A stretch of 64,000 nt of DNA from Planomonospora sp. ID82291. Its GTDB lineage: Bacteria > Actinomycetota > Actinomycetes > Streptosporangiales > Streptosporangiaceae. The notes under the pieces are model-generated. The model was not told where the DNA came from. It saw only the letters and a list, made by a program, of their open reading frames with translations, and made no database searches. This document shows positions 33,492 to 42,679 of the stretch, in pieces (within the stretch, counting starts at the first letter, position 1; each line of letters starts with the position of its first letter). The stretch lies in NCBI RefSeq assembly GCF_015711645.1, contig NZ_JABTEX010000002.1:62001-126000 (forward strand). Reading direction: 5' to 3'. The position numbers and the translations under genes are program-made.

Positions 33492-34124
33492 TCAGCCGAG
33501 GGCGCGGGAGAGGTCGGCGGCGGCGGCGGCGACGCGGGGGCCGACCGTGTCCGGGTCGAGCGGGGTGAAGGCGATCACACCCACGGACGCCTCCAGCCAG
33601 GGCAGACCGGGAACGGGGGCGGCGATGCCGCGGGCGCCCTCCTGGAGCTGGCCCTCGGTGGAGACGTAGCCGCCGCGGCCCGCGCGGAGGGCGAGGACCG
33701 CCCGACCCGCCGCGCCCCGGTCGAGGGGGTGGCGGGAGCCCTCGCGGTAGGCGACGTGCATGTCGGTCCAGGACGGCTCGACCACCGCGACGGCCAGGCC
33801 CTCGTCGCCCTCGGCCACCGTGAGGTGGGCGGTGGCGCCGACCTCCTCGGCGAGCCCGCGCAGGGTGGGCAGGGCGCCCTCGCGCAGCAGCGGCTGCACG
33901 GCGCGGGCCAGGACCAGCACGCCGAACCCCAGGTGGACGCGGCCGTCGCCGTCGCGGCGGACGAAGCCCTCGCGCTGCAGAGTGGTCAGCAGGCGGTAGA
34001 CCGCGGGGCGGCTCAGCTCCAGCTCGGCCGCGATCTCGGTCGGGGTCCGCCCCCGGAGCTCGCCGGAGAGCAGGCGGAGCAGGCGCAGGCCGCGCTCCAG
34101 GGTCTGCGAGGATTCGGCCGCCAT
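33492..34124 (-). CDS. IclR-family transcriptional regulator
   Basis: 210 residues from the ATG at 34124. N-terminal winged helix SQTLERGLRLLRLLSGELRGRTPTEIAAELELSRPAVYRLLTTLQREGFVRRD, then a shortened IclR effector domain (REGALPTLRGLAEEVGATAHLTVAEGDEGLAVAVVEP ... RGAAGRAVLA ... GRGGYVSTEGQLQEGARGIAAPV). It diverges from the FAAL operon, and a 10-bp-arm inverted repeat lies between them; the core of that repeat (TTGTCA-N6-TGACAA) occurs again in the PKS promoter at 53107. The IclR protein is therefore the best candidate for the regulator of both loci; this is inference. Confidence 0.9.
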   Translation of the reverse strand: MAAESSQTLERGLRLLRLLSGELRGRTPTEIAAELELSRPAVYRLLTTLQREGFVRRDGDGRVHLGFGVLVLARAVQPLLREGALPTLRGLAEEVGATAHLTVAEGDEGLAVAVVEPSWTDMHVAYREGSRHPLDRGAAGRAVLALRAGRGGYVSTEGQLQEGARGIAAPVPGLPWLEASVGVIAFTPLDPDTVGPRVAAAAADLSRALG

Positions 34125-34172
34125 GTCCTCGATTATCGGGGTGGCCGGGCGGGTGCCCCGATGGCGGGGTGA

Positions 34173-34198
34173 CCGGTTGTCATGGGGGTGACAACCGG
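34173..34198. promoter_or_regulatory. CCGGTTGTCA-N6-TGACAACCGG operator (FAAL/IclR)
   Basis: Perfect 10-bp arms flank TGGGGG in the divergent IclR-FAAL region, 48 bp from the regulator ATG. The inner 18 bp, TTGTCA-N6-TGACAA, is the same as the box at 53107-53124. Confidence 0.85.
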
Positions 34199-34291
34199 CG
34201 GCCGGGAATGTGCGGGCGGTTGGCAAGAACCGCGCGCGCGGCCTGCCGTAGCTTGCTAGGTCCCTGCACTCCGGCGAGGGGACCTTCGAGC

Positions 34292-36283
34292 ATGAGCGAG
34301 CCGCTGATCGCCCGTGTCGCGCGGTGGGCGGGAGAGATCCCGGACGCCCCGGCGTACACCTTCCTCGACTACTCGGCCGCTCGTGACGGGACCCGGCACA
34401 CGCTCTCCTGGTCCCAGGTGGACCTGCGGGCCAGGGCGCTGGCCGTACGGCTGCGCGAGATCGCGCAGCCCGGGGAGCGGGCGGCGATCCTGGCGCCGCA
34501 GGGGCTGGAGTACGTCGTCGCGATGCTCGGCGCGATGTACGCCCGGGTGGTCGCGGTGCCGCTGTTCGCCCCCGGCCTGCCCGGCCACGCCGACCGGCTG
34601 GTCCGGGCCTACGCCGACGCCGATCCGGTCTGCGTGCTCACCGCGACGTCCGCGCTGGACGCGGTCCGGGCCTTCCTGGACGAGGGCGGCGGGAGCGGCG
34701 GGAACGGTGGGAACGGTGGGAACGGTGGGAACGCAGTGCCCCGTCCGAAGCACGTCGTCGCCGTGGACGAGGTCTCCGGCCTGCTCGCCGACGAGTGGGA
34801 GCCCGAGCCGATCGGCCTCGGCGACCTGGCCTACCTGCAGTACACCTCCGGATCCACCCGCGCCCCCGCCGGGGTGGAGATCAGCCACGGCAACGTCACC
34901 GCCAACGCCGAGCAGCTCTGGACCGCCTTCCGCGCCGTGCCGCGGGTCTCCACGGCGGCGCTGTGGCTGCCGCTCTTCCACGACATGGGGCTGATCGCGA
35001 CCATCGCCGCGCCGATCGTCGGCGGCAACCGGTCGGTCTTCATGGACCCGGTCGCGTTCGTCATGCATCCGGTCCGCTGGCTGCGGATGCTCGCCGACTA
35101 CGAGGACGTGTTCACCGGCGGACCGAACTTCGCCTACGAGTACACCGCGAGCCGCGTCACCGAGGAGGAGAAGGCCACGCTCGACCTGTCGGGGGTGGCG
35201 GTCATGCTCAACGGTGCCGAGCCGCTGCGGGCCGGCACGATCGGGCACTTCTCCGAGGCGTTCGCCGGGTGCGGGCTCCGCCCCGAGGCGCACACCCCGG
35301 CCTACGGGCTGGCGGAGGCGACGGTGTTCGTCACCGCGATGGCCCGCGACCTGCCGCCGCGGACGACGGCGTTCGACCGGGACGCGCTGGCCGCCGGCCG
35401 GGCGGTGCCGGTCGCGGAGCAGGCCGCCTCACCCACCGCGGAACCGTGCGCCGCGCCGTACGGCGGGCGGGGGAGGGAGACCGCGGGCGGGACGGCGGGT
35501 GATCGGGCCGGGGGCGCGGGCGGGACGGCGGGTGATCGGGCCGGGGGCGCGGGCGGGACGGCGGGCGATCGGGCCGGGGGCGTCGAGCTGGTCTCCTGCG
35601 GGGTGCCGACGGGGCAGCGCGTCGTGATCGCCGCGCCGGACGGCACGGCCAGGCCCGACGGCGAGGTCGGCGAGATCTGGGTCCAGGGGTCGAACGTGGC
35701 GCGGGCCTACTGGCGGGACGCCGGGCACAGCGCCGAGGTCTTCGGGAACGTGCTCCGGGGCGAGGAGGGGACCTGGCTGCGCACCGGTGACCTGGGCGTG
35801 GTCCACGCGGGCGAGCTCTACGTCACCGGGCGGATCAAGGATCTGATCATCGTCGACGGGCGCAACCACTATCCACAGGATGTGGAGGCCACGGTCCAGG
35901 AGGCCGACCCGGCCGTCCGCCGGGACCGCGTGGCGGCGTTCGCCGTGCCGGGGGAGGAGACGGAGCGGCTGGTCGTGGTGGCCGAGCGGTCGCGCGGGGC
36001 CGGGGGCAGGGACCCGGCCGAGGTGGAGGCGAACGTCAGGGCCGCCGTCGCGAGGGGGCACGACTTGCGGCTGGACGAGTTCGTGCTGGTGGAGGCGGGC
36101 GCCGTACCCCGCACGTCGAGCGGGAAGATCGCCCGCCGCGCGTGCGCCCGGGCCTACCTGGACGGCGCCTTCGCGGGCGCCGCGCCCGCCTCCGGCTCCG
36201 CTCAGGGGTCCGGCTCCGGGGACGGGACCGGTCCGGGCGTCGCGGCGGGGACCGGGAGCGACTCCGGGGACGCCGGTTCCTGA
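34292..36283 (+). CDS. Fatty acyl-AMP ligase (FAAL, FadD32-like)
   Basis: 663 residues. An ANL-family adenylating enzyme: P-loop YTSGSTRAPAGVEISHGN, LFHDMGLI, YGLAEATVFV, and the hinge GRIKDLIIVDGRNHYPQDVE typical of FAALs (which pass acyl-AMP to an acyl carrier protein, not to CoA); catalytic Lys in TSSGKIARRA. A Gly/Asn repeat (GNGGNGG, about 137-145) and a triplicated GGTAGDRAGGA linker (about 390-430) interrupt the fold. The C-terminal tail is Gly/Ser-rich. It is the first gene of a coupled operon (TGATG with the MmpL gene). A dedicated carrier protein is not in the operon; the N-terminal ACP of the PKS at 53219 is a possible acceptor. Confidence 0.9.
   Translation: MSEPLIARVARWAGEIPDAPAYTFLDYSAARDGTRHTLSWSQVDLRARALAVRLREIAQPGERAAILAPQGLEYVVAMLGAMYARVVAVPLFAPGLPGHADRLVRAYADADPVCVLTATSALDAVRAFLDEGGGSGGNGGNGGNGGNAVPRPKHVVAVDEVSGLLADEWEPEPIGLGDLAYLQYTSGSTRAPAGVEISHGNVTANAEQLWTAFRAVPRVSTAALWLPLFHDMGLIATIAAPIVGGNRSVFMDPVAFVMHPVRWLRMLADYEDVFTGGPNFAYEYTASRVTEEEKATLDLSGVAVMLNGAEPLRAGTIGHFSEAFAGCGLRPEAHTPAYGLAEATVFVTAMARDLPPRTTAFDRDALAAGRAVPVAEQAASPTAEPCAAPYGGRGRETAGGTAGDRAGGAGGTAGDRAGGAGGTAGDRAGGVELVSCGVPTGQRVVIAAPDGTARPDGEVGEIWVQGSNVARAYWRDAGHSAEVFGNVLRGEEGTWLRTGDLGVVHAGELYVTGRIKDLIIVDGRNHYPQDVEATVQEADPAVRRDRVAAFAVPGEETERLVVVAERSRGAGGRDPAEVEANVRAAVARGHDLRLDEFVLVEAGAVPRTSSGKIARRACARAYLDGAFAGAAPASGSAQGSGSGDGTGPGVAAGTGSDSGDAGS
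34699..34735. repeat. GGGAACGGT nonamer repeat in the FAAL gene
   Basis: Four in-frame copies of GGGAACGGT-type units encode the Gly-Asn-Gly linker. A second in-frame repeat at about 35490-35580 has a 33-bp period and encodes GGTAGDRAGGA three times. Confidence 0.75.
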
Positions 36284-39200
36284 TGTTCGAGTCGCTGGGG
36301 CGGTTCGTCCACCGCCGGCGCTGGGCGATCCTCGCGGCGGGGACGGTCTTCGCGGTCCTGGCGGGGGTGTTCGGGGCGGGGCTGTTCGGCCGGATGACGG
36401 ACGGCGGGTTCGAGGACCCGGACGCCGAGTCGACCTCGGCCGCGCGCTGGAGCCGGGAGTGGTTCGGCGGCAGTTCGCCCGACGTGGTCGTGCTCTACAC
36501 GAACCCCGCCGTCGAGGCTCGCGACGAGCGCTTCCGCAAGGACGTGGAGAAGGCGCTGGAGGCGCTGCCCGCCGAGCACGTCGCCGAGGTCTCCACCTAC
36601 TGGAAGACCGAGGCGAAGGAGCTCGTCTCGGCCGACGGGCACTCCACCTACGCGCTGGTCACCCTGAAGGGCGAGGAGCAGGCCAGGCAACGCGGGTACG
36701 AGGCGGTCGAGGAGCGGCTCCGGCAGGGCCCGGCCGGGTACGACGTCCGGATCGGCGGCCGGATCCCGCTGCTGGCGGACCTCAACGCGCAGACCGCCGC
36801 GGACCTGCGGCAGGCCGAGATGATCTCGATGCCGGTCCTGCTCGTCCTGCTCGTCGTGGTCTTCGGCAGCCTGGTCGCGGCCGGTCTCCCGCTCGTCGTC
36901 GGCGTGCTCTCGGTGATCGGCGCGCTCGCGCTGCTCCGGCTGCTCACCGAGGTCACCGACGTCTCGGTCTTCTCGCTGAACGTCGTCACGATGCTGGGCC
37001 TCGGCCTGGCCATCGACTACTCGCTCTTCGTGCTCAGCGCCTTCCGCGAGGAGACCCGCCGGGGAGCGCCCGTGGAGGCGGCCGTCGTGCGGACCATCGC
37101 GACGGCCGGGCGGACCGTCGCCTTCTCCGGGCTGACCGTGGCGACCGCGCTGTGCGGGCTGCTGCTGTTCCCGCAGATGTTCCTGCGCTCGATCGGACTG
37201 GGCGCGGCGGCGGTGGTGCTGGTCGCGATGGCGGCGGCGCTGGTCGTGCTGCCCGCGCTGCTGGCCGTCCTGGGACCGAGGGTCGACGCGCTGAACGTGA
37301 TGCCCGACTTCGGACGGCGGCGCCGGGGAAGCTGGCACGGGATCGCGTCCAGCGTGATGCGGCGTCCCGTCGCCTACCTCGTCGGGGTCGGCGCGGTGCT
37401 GCTCGCGCTGGCCGCGCCGTTCCTGCACGTGCGGTTCGGCGGGGTGGACCACCGGGTGCTGCCCGAGCACGTCGAGAGCCGCCAGGTCGCCGAGCGGATC
37501 GACCGGGAGTTCGCCAGGAACGCCATGTCCCCCATCGAGGTCGTCGTGCTCGTCGAGCGCGACCTCGTCGGCCCGATGACGGCCGCCGCGCCCGGCGCGC
37601 TGCCCTCGGAGGTGGGCGGGCGGCTCGGCCCGGTCGGCGTGGAGAACTCCGGGCCCGTCCCGGTCACCGAGGTCGGCCCGCTGGACGTGAAGGTCTTCGC
37701 GGACCGGCTGAAGGAGCTCGACCACGTCACCGGGGTCGACGTCACCGGGGTCTCGCAGGCCGGCGGCGCGGTGCGGCTCGCGGTCCGCCACGACGGCGAC
37801 CCGGCGTCGGACGAGGCCCGCGCGCTGGTCGAGCGGATCCGGGCGCTGCCCCCCGAGCCGAACGTCCAGGACGTGGTCGTCGGCGGGCCCACCGCCGCCC
37901 AGCTCGACCTGGAGGACAGCCTGACGGCCACGCTGCCGTGGACCGCGCTCGTCGTCTGCCTGATGACCGGCCTGCTGCTGTTCGCCGCGTTCGGCTCGGT
38001 CCTGCTGCCGCTCAAGGCGATCCTGATGAACGTCCTGTCCCTGGGCGCGTCCTTCGGCGTGATCGTCTGGGCCTTCCAGGACGGGAACCTGGCCGGGCTC
38101 CTCGGCTTCACCCCGACCGGGAGCGTCGAGGCGACGATCACCGTGCTGATCCTGGCGGTGGTGTTCGGGCTGTCGATGGACTACGAGCTCTTCCTGCTCA
38201 GCCGGGTGCGGGCGGAGTGGCTGCGGACCGGGGACAACACCGCGGCCGTGGCGATCGGCCTGGAGCGGACGGGCGGGCTGATCAGCAGTGCCGCGCTGCT
38301 GCTGCTGGTGGTCATCGCGGCCTTCTCCACCGCGGGGATCACGATCGTGAAGATGCTGGGCGTCGGCATGTTCGTGGCCATCGTGGTGGACGCGACGCTG
38401 GTGCGGGGACTGCTGGTGCCCGCGACGATGCGGCTGATGGGGGAGGCCAACTGGTGGCTCCCGGCCCCTCTGCGGGACCTCCACCGGCGGATCGGCCTGC
38501 GGGAGCACCACGACCCGCGCGACCCGCGCGGTCCGTACGGCCGCCCGGCCGCCTATGTGACGGTGGAGCGCGAGGACGACCCGGCGGCCGGGCCGGGTAC
38601 GGAGGTCCGCGGGCCGCGCGACGCCCCCCGGGCCCTCCCCGCCGGGGACTCGGCGGACCCGCCGCGGATCATCCCGCCCCAGGCTCCGCGGATCGCCCAG
38701 GTGCGGCGGATCCGGCAGGCTCCGGTGTCCGCGTCCGAGGCGGTCGTGTCCGCGTCCGAGGCGGTCGTGTCCGCGGAGGCCGTCGTGTCCGCGTCCGAGG
38801 CTCCGGTTCCTCCGTCCGAGGCTCCGGTTCCTCCGTCCGAGGTCCGGCAGGTTCCTCCGTCCGAGGTCCGGCCTCCGCCCGACGTTTCGCGGGTCACCGC
38901 GCCCGCGCCCGTCCGGGACGCCCGGGTGCCCGTGTCCGCGCCACCGCCCCGGCGGCACGGGTCGAATCCTTATCCGCTGCCTCCCCTCCCGGTCAACGGG
39001 GCGGCGGCGGGGCCGCCCGTCCCCGCGCGCACGGAGCAGGCCGTGCTGGCGCGCACGGAGCAGGCCGTCCCCGCGCGCACGGAGCAGGCCGTGCCGGCGG
39101 ATCCGGTGCAGCGGCGCAGGAAGGTGGTCAAACCCAATCTGGACGGTCCCGGCTGGCACTGGGAGGAGGAGGGCACGGTCCCCTCACCGCCGCAGCCCCT

Positions 39201-39786
39201 GCTGACCGTCGAGGACGCGGTGGGACACCCTCCGCACGCTCCCCTGCACTCCCCGGTCCCGGACGGCCCCCGTCCCGCCCCCTCTCTCCCCTCTCCGGCT
39301 CCGCCGTCCCCCTCTCCGGCTTCTCCTCCGCCCGCCCCGGAGGCCGGACGGGGACCGGAGCCCGTTCCTCCCGCGCGGAGCCTCCCGGCGATCAGTCCGC
39401 ACCTCATCGACCGGCTGGAACCACCGGTGCGGCGGCAGGACAGCAGGCCGATCGTGCCCATCGCCGGGCGTCCGGAACCCGCTCGGGAACCGGTGGAGGA
39501 GATGGAGGCCACGGAGCCCCTGCCCCGCCCGCCCCTGCCCGAGCCTCTTGTGCCCGAGCGCCCCCTGGCCGGGCCTCTTGTGCCCGAGCGCCCCCTGCCC
39601 GGGCCTCTTGTGCCCGAGCGCCCCCTGCCCGCGTCCACCGCGCCCGAGCGCCCCGCGTCCCGGGAGGGCTGGGACGGCGCGCGGGAGAGGGGCGAGGGCT
39701 GGGTGCCCGTCGGGCGGAGGACGACGAGAGTGGTGCGGCCCACGCCGGACGGGTCGGGCTGGGCCTGGGTGGAGGTGGACGAATGA
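36283..39786 (+). CDS. MmpL-type RND lipid transporter with a long repeat-rich cytoplasmic tail
   Basis: 1167 residues. The first 740 are a standard MMPL transporter with 12 TM segments in two halves, extracytoplasmic loops after TM1 and TM7, and the proton-relay Asp-Tyr motifs GLGLAIDYSLFVLS and GLSMDYELFLLSR. MmpL proteins flip or export lipids and lipoglycans. The last 420 residues are Pro/Ala/Glu low complexity with repeats (VVSASEA, PPSEAPV, ARTEQAV, PLVPERPLPG) and two copies of an aromatic motif: KVVKPNLDGPGWHWEEE (947-963) and RVVRPTPDGSGWAWVEV at the C-terminus. The ATG shares a base with the FAAL stop and the stop overlaps the MFS ATG, so the operon is coupled. Confidence 0.92.
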   Translation: MFESLGRFVHRRRWAILAAGTVFAVLAGVFGAGLFGRMTDGGFEDPDAESTSAARWSREWFGGSSPDVVVLYTNPAVEARDERFRKDVEKALEALPAEHVAEVSTYWKTEAKELVSADGHSTYALVTLKGEEQARQRGYEAVEERLRQGPAGYDVRIGGRIPLLADLNAQTAADLRQAEMISMPVLLVLLVVVFGSLVAAGLPLVVGVLSVIGALALLRLLTEVTDVSVFSLNVVTMLGLGLAIDYSLFVLSAFREETRRGAPVEAAVVRTIATAGRTVAFSGLTVATALCGLLLFPQMFLRSIGLGAAAVVLVAMAAALVVLPALLAVLGPRVDALNVMPDFGRRRRGSWHGIASSVMRRPVAYLVGVGAVLLALAAPFLHVRFGGVDHRVLPEHVESRQVAERIDREFARNAMSPIEVVVLVERDLVGPMTAAAPGALPSEVGGRLGPVGVENSGPVPVTEVGPLDVKVFADRLKELDHVTGVDVTGVSQAGGAVRLAVRHDGDPASDEARALVERIRALPPEPNVQDVVVGGPTAAQLDLEDSLTATLPWTALVVCLMTGLLLFAAFGSVLLPLKAILMNVLSLGASFGVIVWAFQDGNLAGLLGFTPTGSVEATITVLILAVVFGLSMDYELFLLSRVRAEWLRTGDNTAAVAIGLERTGGLISSAALLLLVVIAAFSTAGITIVKMLGVGMFVAIVVDATLVRGLLVPATMRLMGEANWWLPAPLRDLHRRIGLREHHDPRDPRGPYGRPAAYVTVEREDDPAAGPGTEVRGPRDAPRALPAGDSADPPRIIPPQAPRIAQVRRIRQAPVSASEAVVSASEAVVSAEAVVSASEAPVPPSEAPVPPSEVRQVPPSEVRPPPDVSRVTAPAPVRDARVPVSAPPPRRHGSNPYPLPPLPVNGAAAGPPVPARTEQAVLARTEQAVPARTEQAVPADPVQRRRKVVKPNLDGPGWHWEEEGTVPSPPQPLLTVEDAVGHPPHAPLHSPVPDGPRPAPSLPSPAPPSPSPASPPPAPEAGRGPEPVPPARSLPAISPHLIDRLEPPVRRQDSRPIVPIAGRPEPAREPVEEMEATEPLPRPPLPEPLVPERPLAGPLVPERPLPGPLVPERPLPASTAPERPASREGWDGARERGEGWVPVGRRTTRVVRPTPDGSGWAWVEVDE
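38720..39640. repeat. Repeat-rich segment encoding the MmpL tail
   Basis: In-frame tandem repeats: GTGTCCGCGTCCGAGGCG-type (38729-38800), CGTCCGAGGCTCCGGTTCCT (38790-38850), GCGCGCACGGAGCAGGCCGT (39028-39090) and the 36-bp GAGCGCCCCCTGCCCG-type unit (39541-39640). Confidence 0.7.
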
Positions 39787-41249
39787 GCGGCCTCACCGCG
39801 GGATCCGCCGGGAGCAGCGGGAAAGCCGTGCCTGCGGGACCCGCCGGGAGCAGCGGGAAAGCCGTGCCTGCGGGACCCGCCGGGAGCAGCGGGAAAGCCG
39901 TGCCCGCACGTCCCGCCATAGCCGACCGGCGCGGGCCGCTGCTCCTGGTCGTCGGCCTGGCCGGGTTCGTGACCACCCTGGACAACACGGTCGTCACGGT
40001 GGCCCTGCCCACCCTCCGGACCGAGCTGGGCGCGTCCCTGGCGGTGCTGGAGTGGGTCGTCACCGGGTACGTCCTCACCTTCTCCGGGCTGATGCTCGCC
40101 GGGGGGCGCCTGGCCGACGTCTACGGGCGCCGCCGGGTCCTCATCGCCGGGCTCGCGGTCTTCACCGCCGCCTCCCTCGCCGCCGGGCTGGCTGCCTCGG
40201 CGGGCGCGCTCGTCGCGGCCCGGCTCGTCCAGGGCTGCGGGGCGGCGCTGATCCTGCCCGCGATGCTGGCCGTGGTCGCGGTCGCGGGCGGCGGGCGGGA
40301 GCGCTCGACCGGCGTCGCCGTCTGGATGGCCTCGGGGGCGGCGGCGCTCGCGCTCGGCCCGGTCGTCGGCGGTTACCTCGCCCAGCACGCCCACTGGAGC
40401 TGGATCTTCCTGCTCAACGTGCCCCTCGGCGTGCTGTGCGTGGCCCTGGCGGCGTTCGCCGTACCCGAGTCGCGTGACGAGACCGCCGCCCGCGTCGACG
40501 TGCCGGGGGTCGCGGCCTCGATCGCCGTGCTGTCGGCGGGCACGTTCGGCCTGACCTTCGCCGCCGAGCTGGGCTGGACCTCGCCGATGATCGTGGCCGC
40601 CCTCGCGGTCAGCGCGGTCTCGGCCGTGGCCTTCGCCGTCGTGGAGCGGCTGGGCCGGGACCCCATGGTGGACCTGGCGCTGTTCCGGGCGCGGGCGTTC
40701 ACCGGCGGGGTGATCGCCCAGGTGCTCTGGGGGCTGGGGGTCAACGGGGTGTTCTTCTTCACCGCGTTGTTCCTGCAGGGGGTGCTCGGCTTCAGTCCCA
40801 CCGCCTCGGGACTCGCCTTCGTGCCGCTGGCGCTGCTCGTCGCCGTGGTCACGCCGCTGGTCCCGTTCGCCGAACGCCGTCTCGGCGCGGCCCGCACGGT
40901 CGCGCTGGGGCTCGTGCTGGTGGCGGGCGGCATGGTCGCGGTGGCGTTCCTGCGGGCGGGCGACGGCTGGGCCGAGCTGCTGCCCGCCGTGTGCGTGATC
41001 GGGATCGGCTCGGCGCTGACCATGCCGCTGGGCTCGGCCGTGCTGGGCGCCGTGCCCGAGGGGCGCGCAGGCGTCGCGGGAGGGGTGTTCAGCGTGGCGC
41101 GAGAGATGTCGGGGCTGTTCGGCATCGCGGTCGTCGGCGTGATCGTGAACGGCTCCGCGAGCTTCACCGCCGGTTACTCGACCGGCCTGCTCACCGCCGC
41201 CGCGCTGGTCGCCGCCGGAGCGGCCGTCAGCCTGGTGGCGCTCCGATGA
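39783..41249 (+). CDS. DHA2-type (14-TM) MFS efflux transporter
   Basis: 488 residues. A triplicated 12-residue N-terminal repeat (GPAGSSGKAVPA, encoded by 36-bp units at 39800-39907) precedes the transporter, which begins GPLLLVVGLAGFVTTLDNTVVTVALPTL. Motif A GGRLADVYGRRRVL and motif C GAAALALGPVVGGYLAQHAHWSWIFLLNVP mark the drug:H+ antiporter-2 branch. It overlaps the MmpL stop by ATGA. In this operon it may export a precursor or provide tolerance. The N-terminal repeat is dispensable-looking, but the ATG at 39783 is fixed by coupling. Confidence 0.92.
   Translation: MSGLTAGSAGSSGKAVPAGPAGSSGKAVPAGPAGSSGKAVPARPAIADRRGPLLLVVGLAGFVTTLDNTVVTVALPTLRTELGASLAVLEWVVTGYVLTFSGLMLAGGRLADVYGRRRVLIAGLAVFTAASLAAGLAASAGALVAARLVQGCGAALILPAMLAVVAVAGGGRERSTGVAVWMASGAAALALGPVVGGYLAQHAHWSWIFLLNVPLGVLCVALAAFAVPESRDETAARVDVPGVAASIAVLSAGTFGLTFAAELGWTSPMIVAALAVSAVSAVAFAVVERLGRDPMVDLALFRARAFTGGVIAQVLWGLGVNGVFFFTALFLQGVLGFSPTASGLAFVPLALLVAVVTPLVPFAERRLGAARTVALGLVLVAGGMVAVAFLRAGDGWAELLPAVCVIGIGSALTMPLGSAVLGAVPEGRAGVAGGVFSVAREMSGLFGIAVVGVIVNGSASFTAGYSTGLLTAAALVAAGAAVSLVALR
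39800..39907. repeat. 36-bp tandem repeat, three copies, at the MFS N-terminus
   Basis: Three near-identical units containing GGGAGCAGCGGGAAAGCCGT encode GPAGSSGKAVPA in frame. Confidence 0.85.
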
Positions 41250-41311
41250 GCGGCCGCGCGGCCCCGGCGGTGCGCGGCGGGGCAGCGGTGGTCCCGGTGA
41301 CGCTCCCGTGA
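41246..41311 (+). CDS. 21-codon ORF bridging the MFS and glycosyltransferase genes
   Basis: Its ATG overlaps the MFS stop (ATGA) and its TGA overlaps the glycosyltransferase GTG (GTGA). The product (MSGRAAPAVRGG...VTLP) has no recognisable domain; it opens MSG like the MFS protein. It could be a translational relay that carries ribosomes across the 58-bp gap. Confidence 0.4.
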   Translation: MSGRAAPAVRGGAAVVPVTLP

Positions 41312-42525
41312 GGATCGCGGTCCTGGCGTTCGGGTCGCGGGGGGACACCCAGCCGTGCGTGGCGCTGGGGGCCGGGCTCGCCGCGCGCGGGCACGAGGTG
41401 ACCGTGGTCGCGGCGGGCAGGTACGGCGGGCTGGTCGAGGAGGCGGGGCTCGCGCTGAGCCCGCTCGGCGTGGACCCGCAGGGCATCGTGGAGTCCGAGG
41501 AGGGGCAGGCGTGGCTGCGGAGCGGCCCGGCCGGGTTCGTCCGGGGCTTCCGCCGGGTGGTGGAACCGCTCGCCGAGCGGCTCGTCGCCGAGGCGGACGC
41601 GGCCTGCTCGGGCGCGGACCTGGTGCTGGCCCCGGCGCTGGGCGGGATCGGGCATCACCTGTCCGAGCGGTACGGCATGCCGTACGCGCTGCTGCACTTC
41701 CAGCCGAGTGAGCCGACCCGGGCCTTCCCCAACCCGCTGGTCCCGCTGCGCACGCTGGGGCCCTGGGGCAACCGGGGCAGCTACGCGCTGGTGGAGGGGC
41801 TGAGCGGGCTGCTGCTCGGCCGGATGGCCGACCGGCTGCGGGCACGGGTGCTCGGTCTCGGTCCCCTGCGGGGCGGGGTGTTCCGGAGGGCGCGGGCGGA
41901 CCGGGTGCCGGTGCTGTGCGGGGTGAGCCCCGTAGTCGTCGCCCGCCCGGCGGACTGGCCGGAGCACGTGCACCTGACCGGCTACTGGTTCGCGGAGCGT
42001 TCCTGGAGCCCGCCGCCGGAGCTGGAGGCGTTCCTGGCGGCGGGCCCGCCCCCGGTCTACGCGGGCTTCGGCAGCATGGCCCCCGCCGACCCGGCCGCGA
42101 CGGCGCGGGCGGTGGTGGCGGGACTGCGGGCGGCCGGGGTGCGCGGGATCCTCCAGGGCCTGCCGTACGGCGGGGCGGACGACATGCTCGTGATCGGCGA
42201 GGCGGACCACGGGTGGCTGTTCCCCCGGACGGCGGCCGTGGTGCACCACGGGGGCGCGGGGACGACGGCGGCCGGGCTGCGGGCGGGGGTGCCGTCGGTG
42301 GTGTGCCCGTTCTTCTCCGACCAGCCGTTCTGGGGCGCCCGGGTGGCCCTGCTGGGCGCGGGTCCCGCGCCGCTGCCGGTGCGCCGGCTCACCGCCGGCG
42401 CGCTGGCCGGACGGGTGGCGGCGGCCGTACGGGATCCCGGGATCCGGGCGGCGGCGGCCCGGCTGGGGGAGCGGCTGCGCGCCGAGGACGGGGTCGCGCG
42501 GGCGTGCGAGGCGCTCGGCGCCTGA
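41308..42525 (+). CDS. GT1 (UGT/sterol-glucosyltransferase-like) glycosyltransferase
   Basis: 405 residues, GT-B fold. N-terminal motif FGSRGDTQPCVALGAGLAARGHEV is characteristic of sterol/lipid glucosyltransferases and of mycobacterial glycopeptidolipid Gtf enzymes; the donor site reads VVHHGGAGTTAAGLRAGVPSVVCPFFSDQPFWG. It would attach a sugar to a lipid or polyketide acceptor from an activated donor. Last gene of the FAAL operon, GTG at 41308. With MmpL it suggests an exported glycolipid. Confidence 0.92.
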   Translation: MRIAVLAFGSRGDTQPCVALGAGLAARGHEVTVVAAGRYGGLVEEAGLALSPLGVDPQGIVESEEGQAWLRSGPAGFVRGFRRVVEPLAERLVAEADAACSGADLVLAPALGGIGHHLSERYGMPYALLHFQPSEPTRAFPNPLVPLRTLGPWGNRGSYALVEGLSGLLLGRMADRLRARVLGLGPLRGGVFRRARADRVPVLCGVSPVVVARPADWPEHVHLTGYWFAERSWSPPPELEAFLAAGPPPVYAGFGSMAPADPAATARAVVAGLRAAGVRGILQGLPYGGADDMLVIGEADHGWLFPRTAAVVHHGGAGTTAAGLRAGVPSVVCPFFSDQPFWGARVALLGAGPAPLPVRRLTAGALAGRVAAAVRDPGIRAAAARLGERLRAEDGVARACEALGA

Positions 42526-42616
42526 ACGCCGTCCGCGCGGCGGCGCACGGCTCCGCCTGCGCGCCCGGACGCCGTCCCCCGGCGGTTCGGCCCCGCACGC
42601 GCCGGCCGTCCGCCTC

Positions 42617-42679
42617 GCCGCTCCCGTCAGGGGTCGCGCCCTTCGGACCGTCTCCGTCCGGGGCCGCTCCCGTCAGGGA
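42617..42679. repeat. 46-bp duplication covering the XRE gene 3' end
   Basis: GCCGCTCCCGTCAGGG occurs at 42617 and 42663. The latter contains the XRE stop (Asp-Pro-stop on the minus strand); the former repeats the same codons and stop downstream. Confidence 0.65.

Noticed and set aside
35880-41249. A 1789-codon open frame starting inside FAAL
   Set aside because: Only its last 488 codons are real (the MFS transporter); the rest is out-of-frame MmpL sequence.
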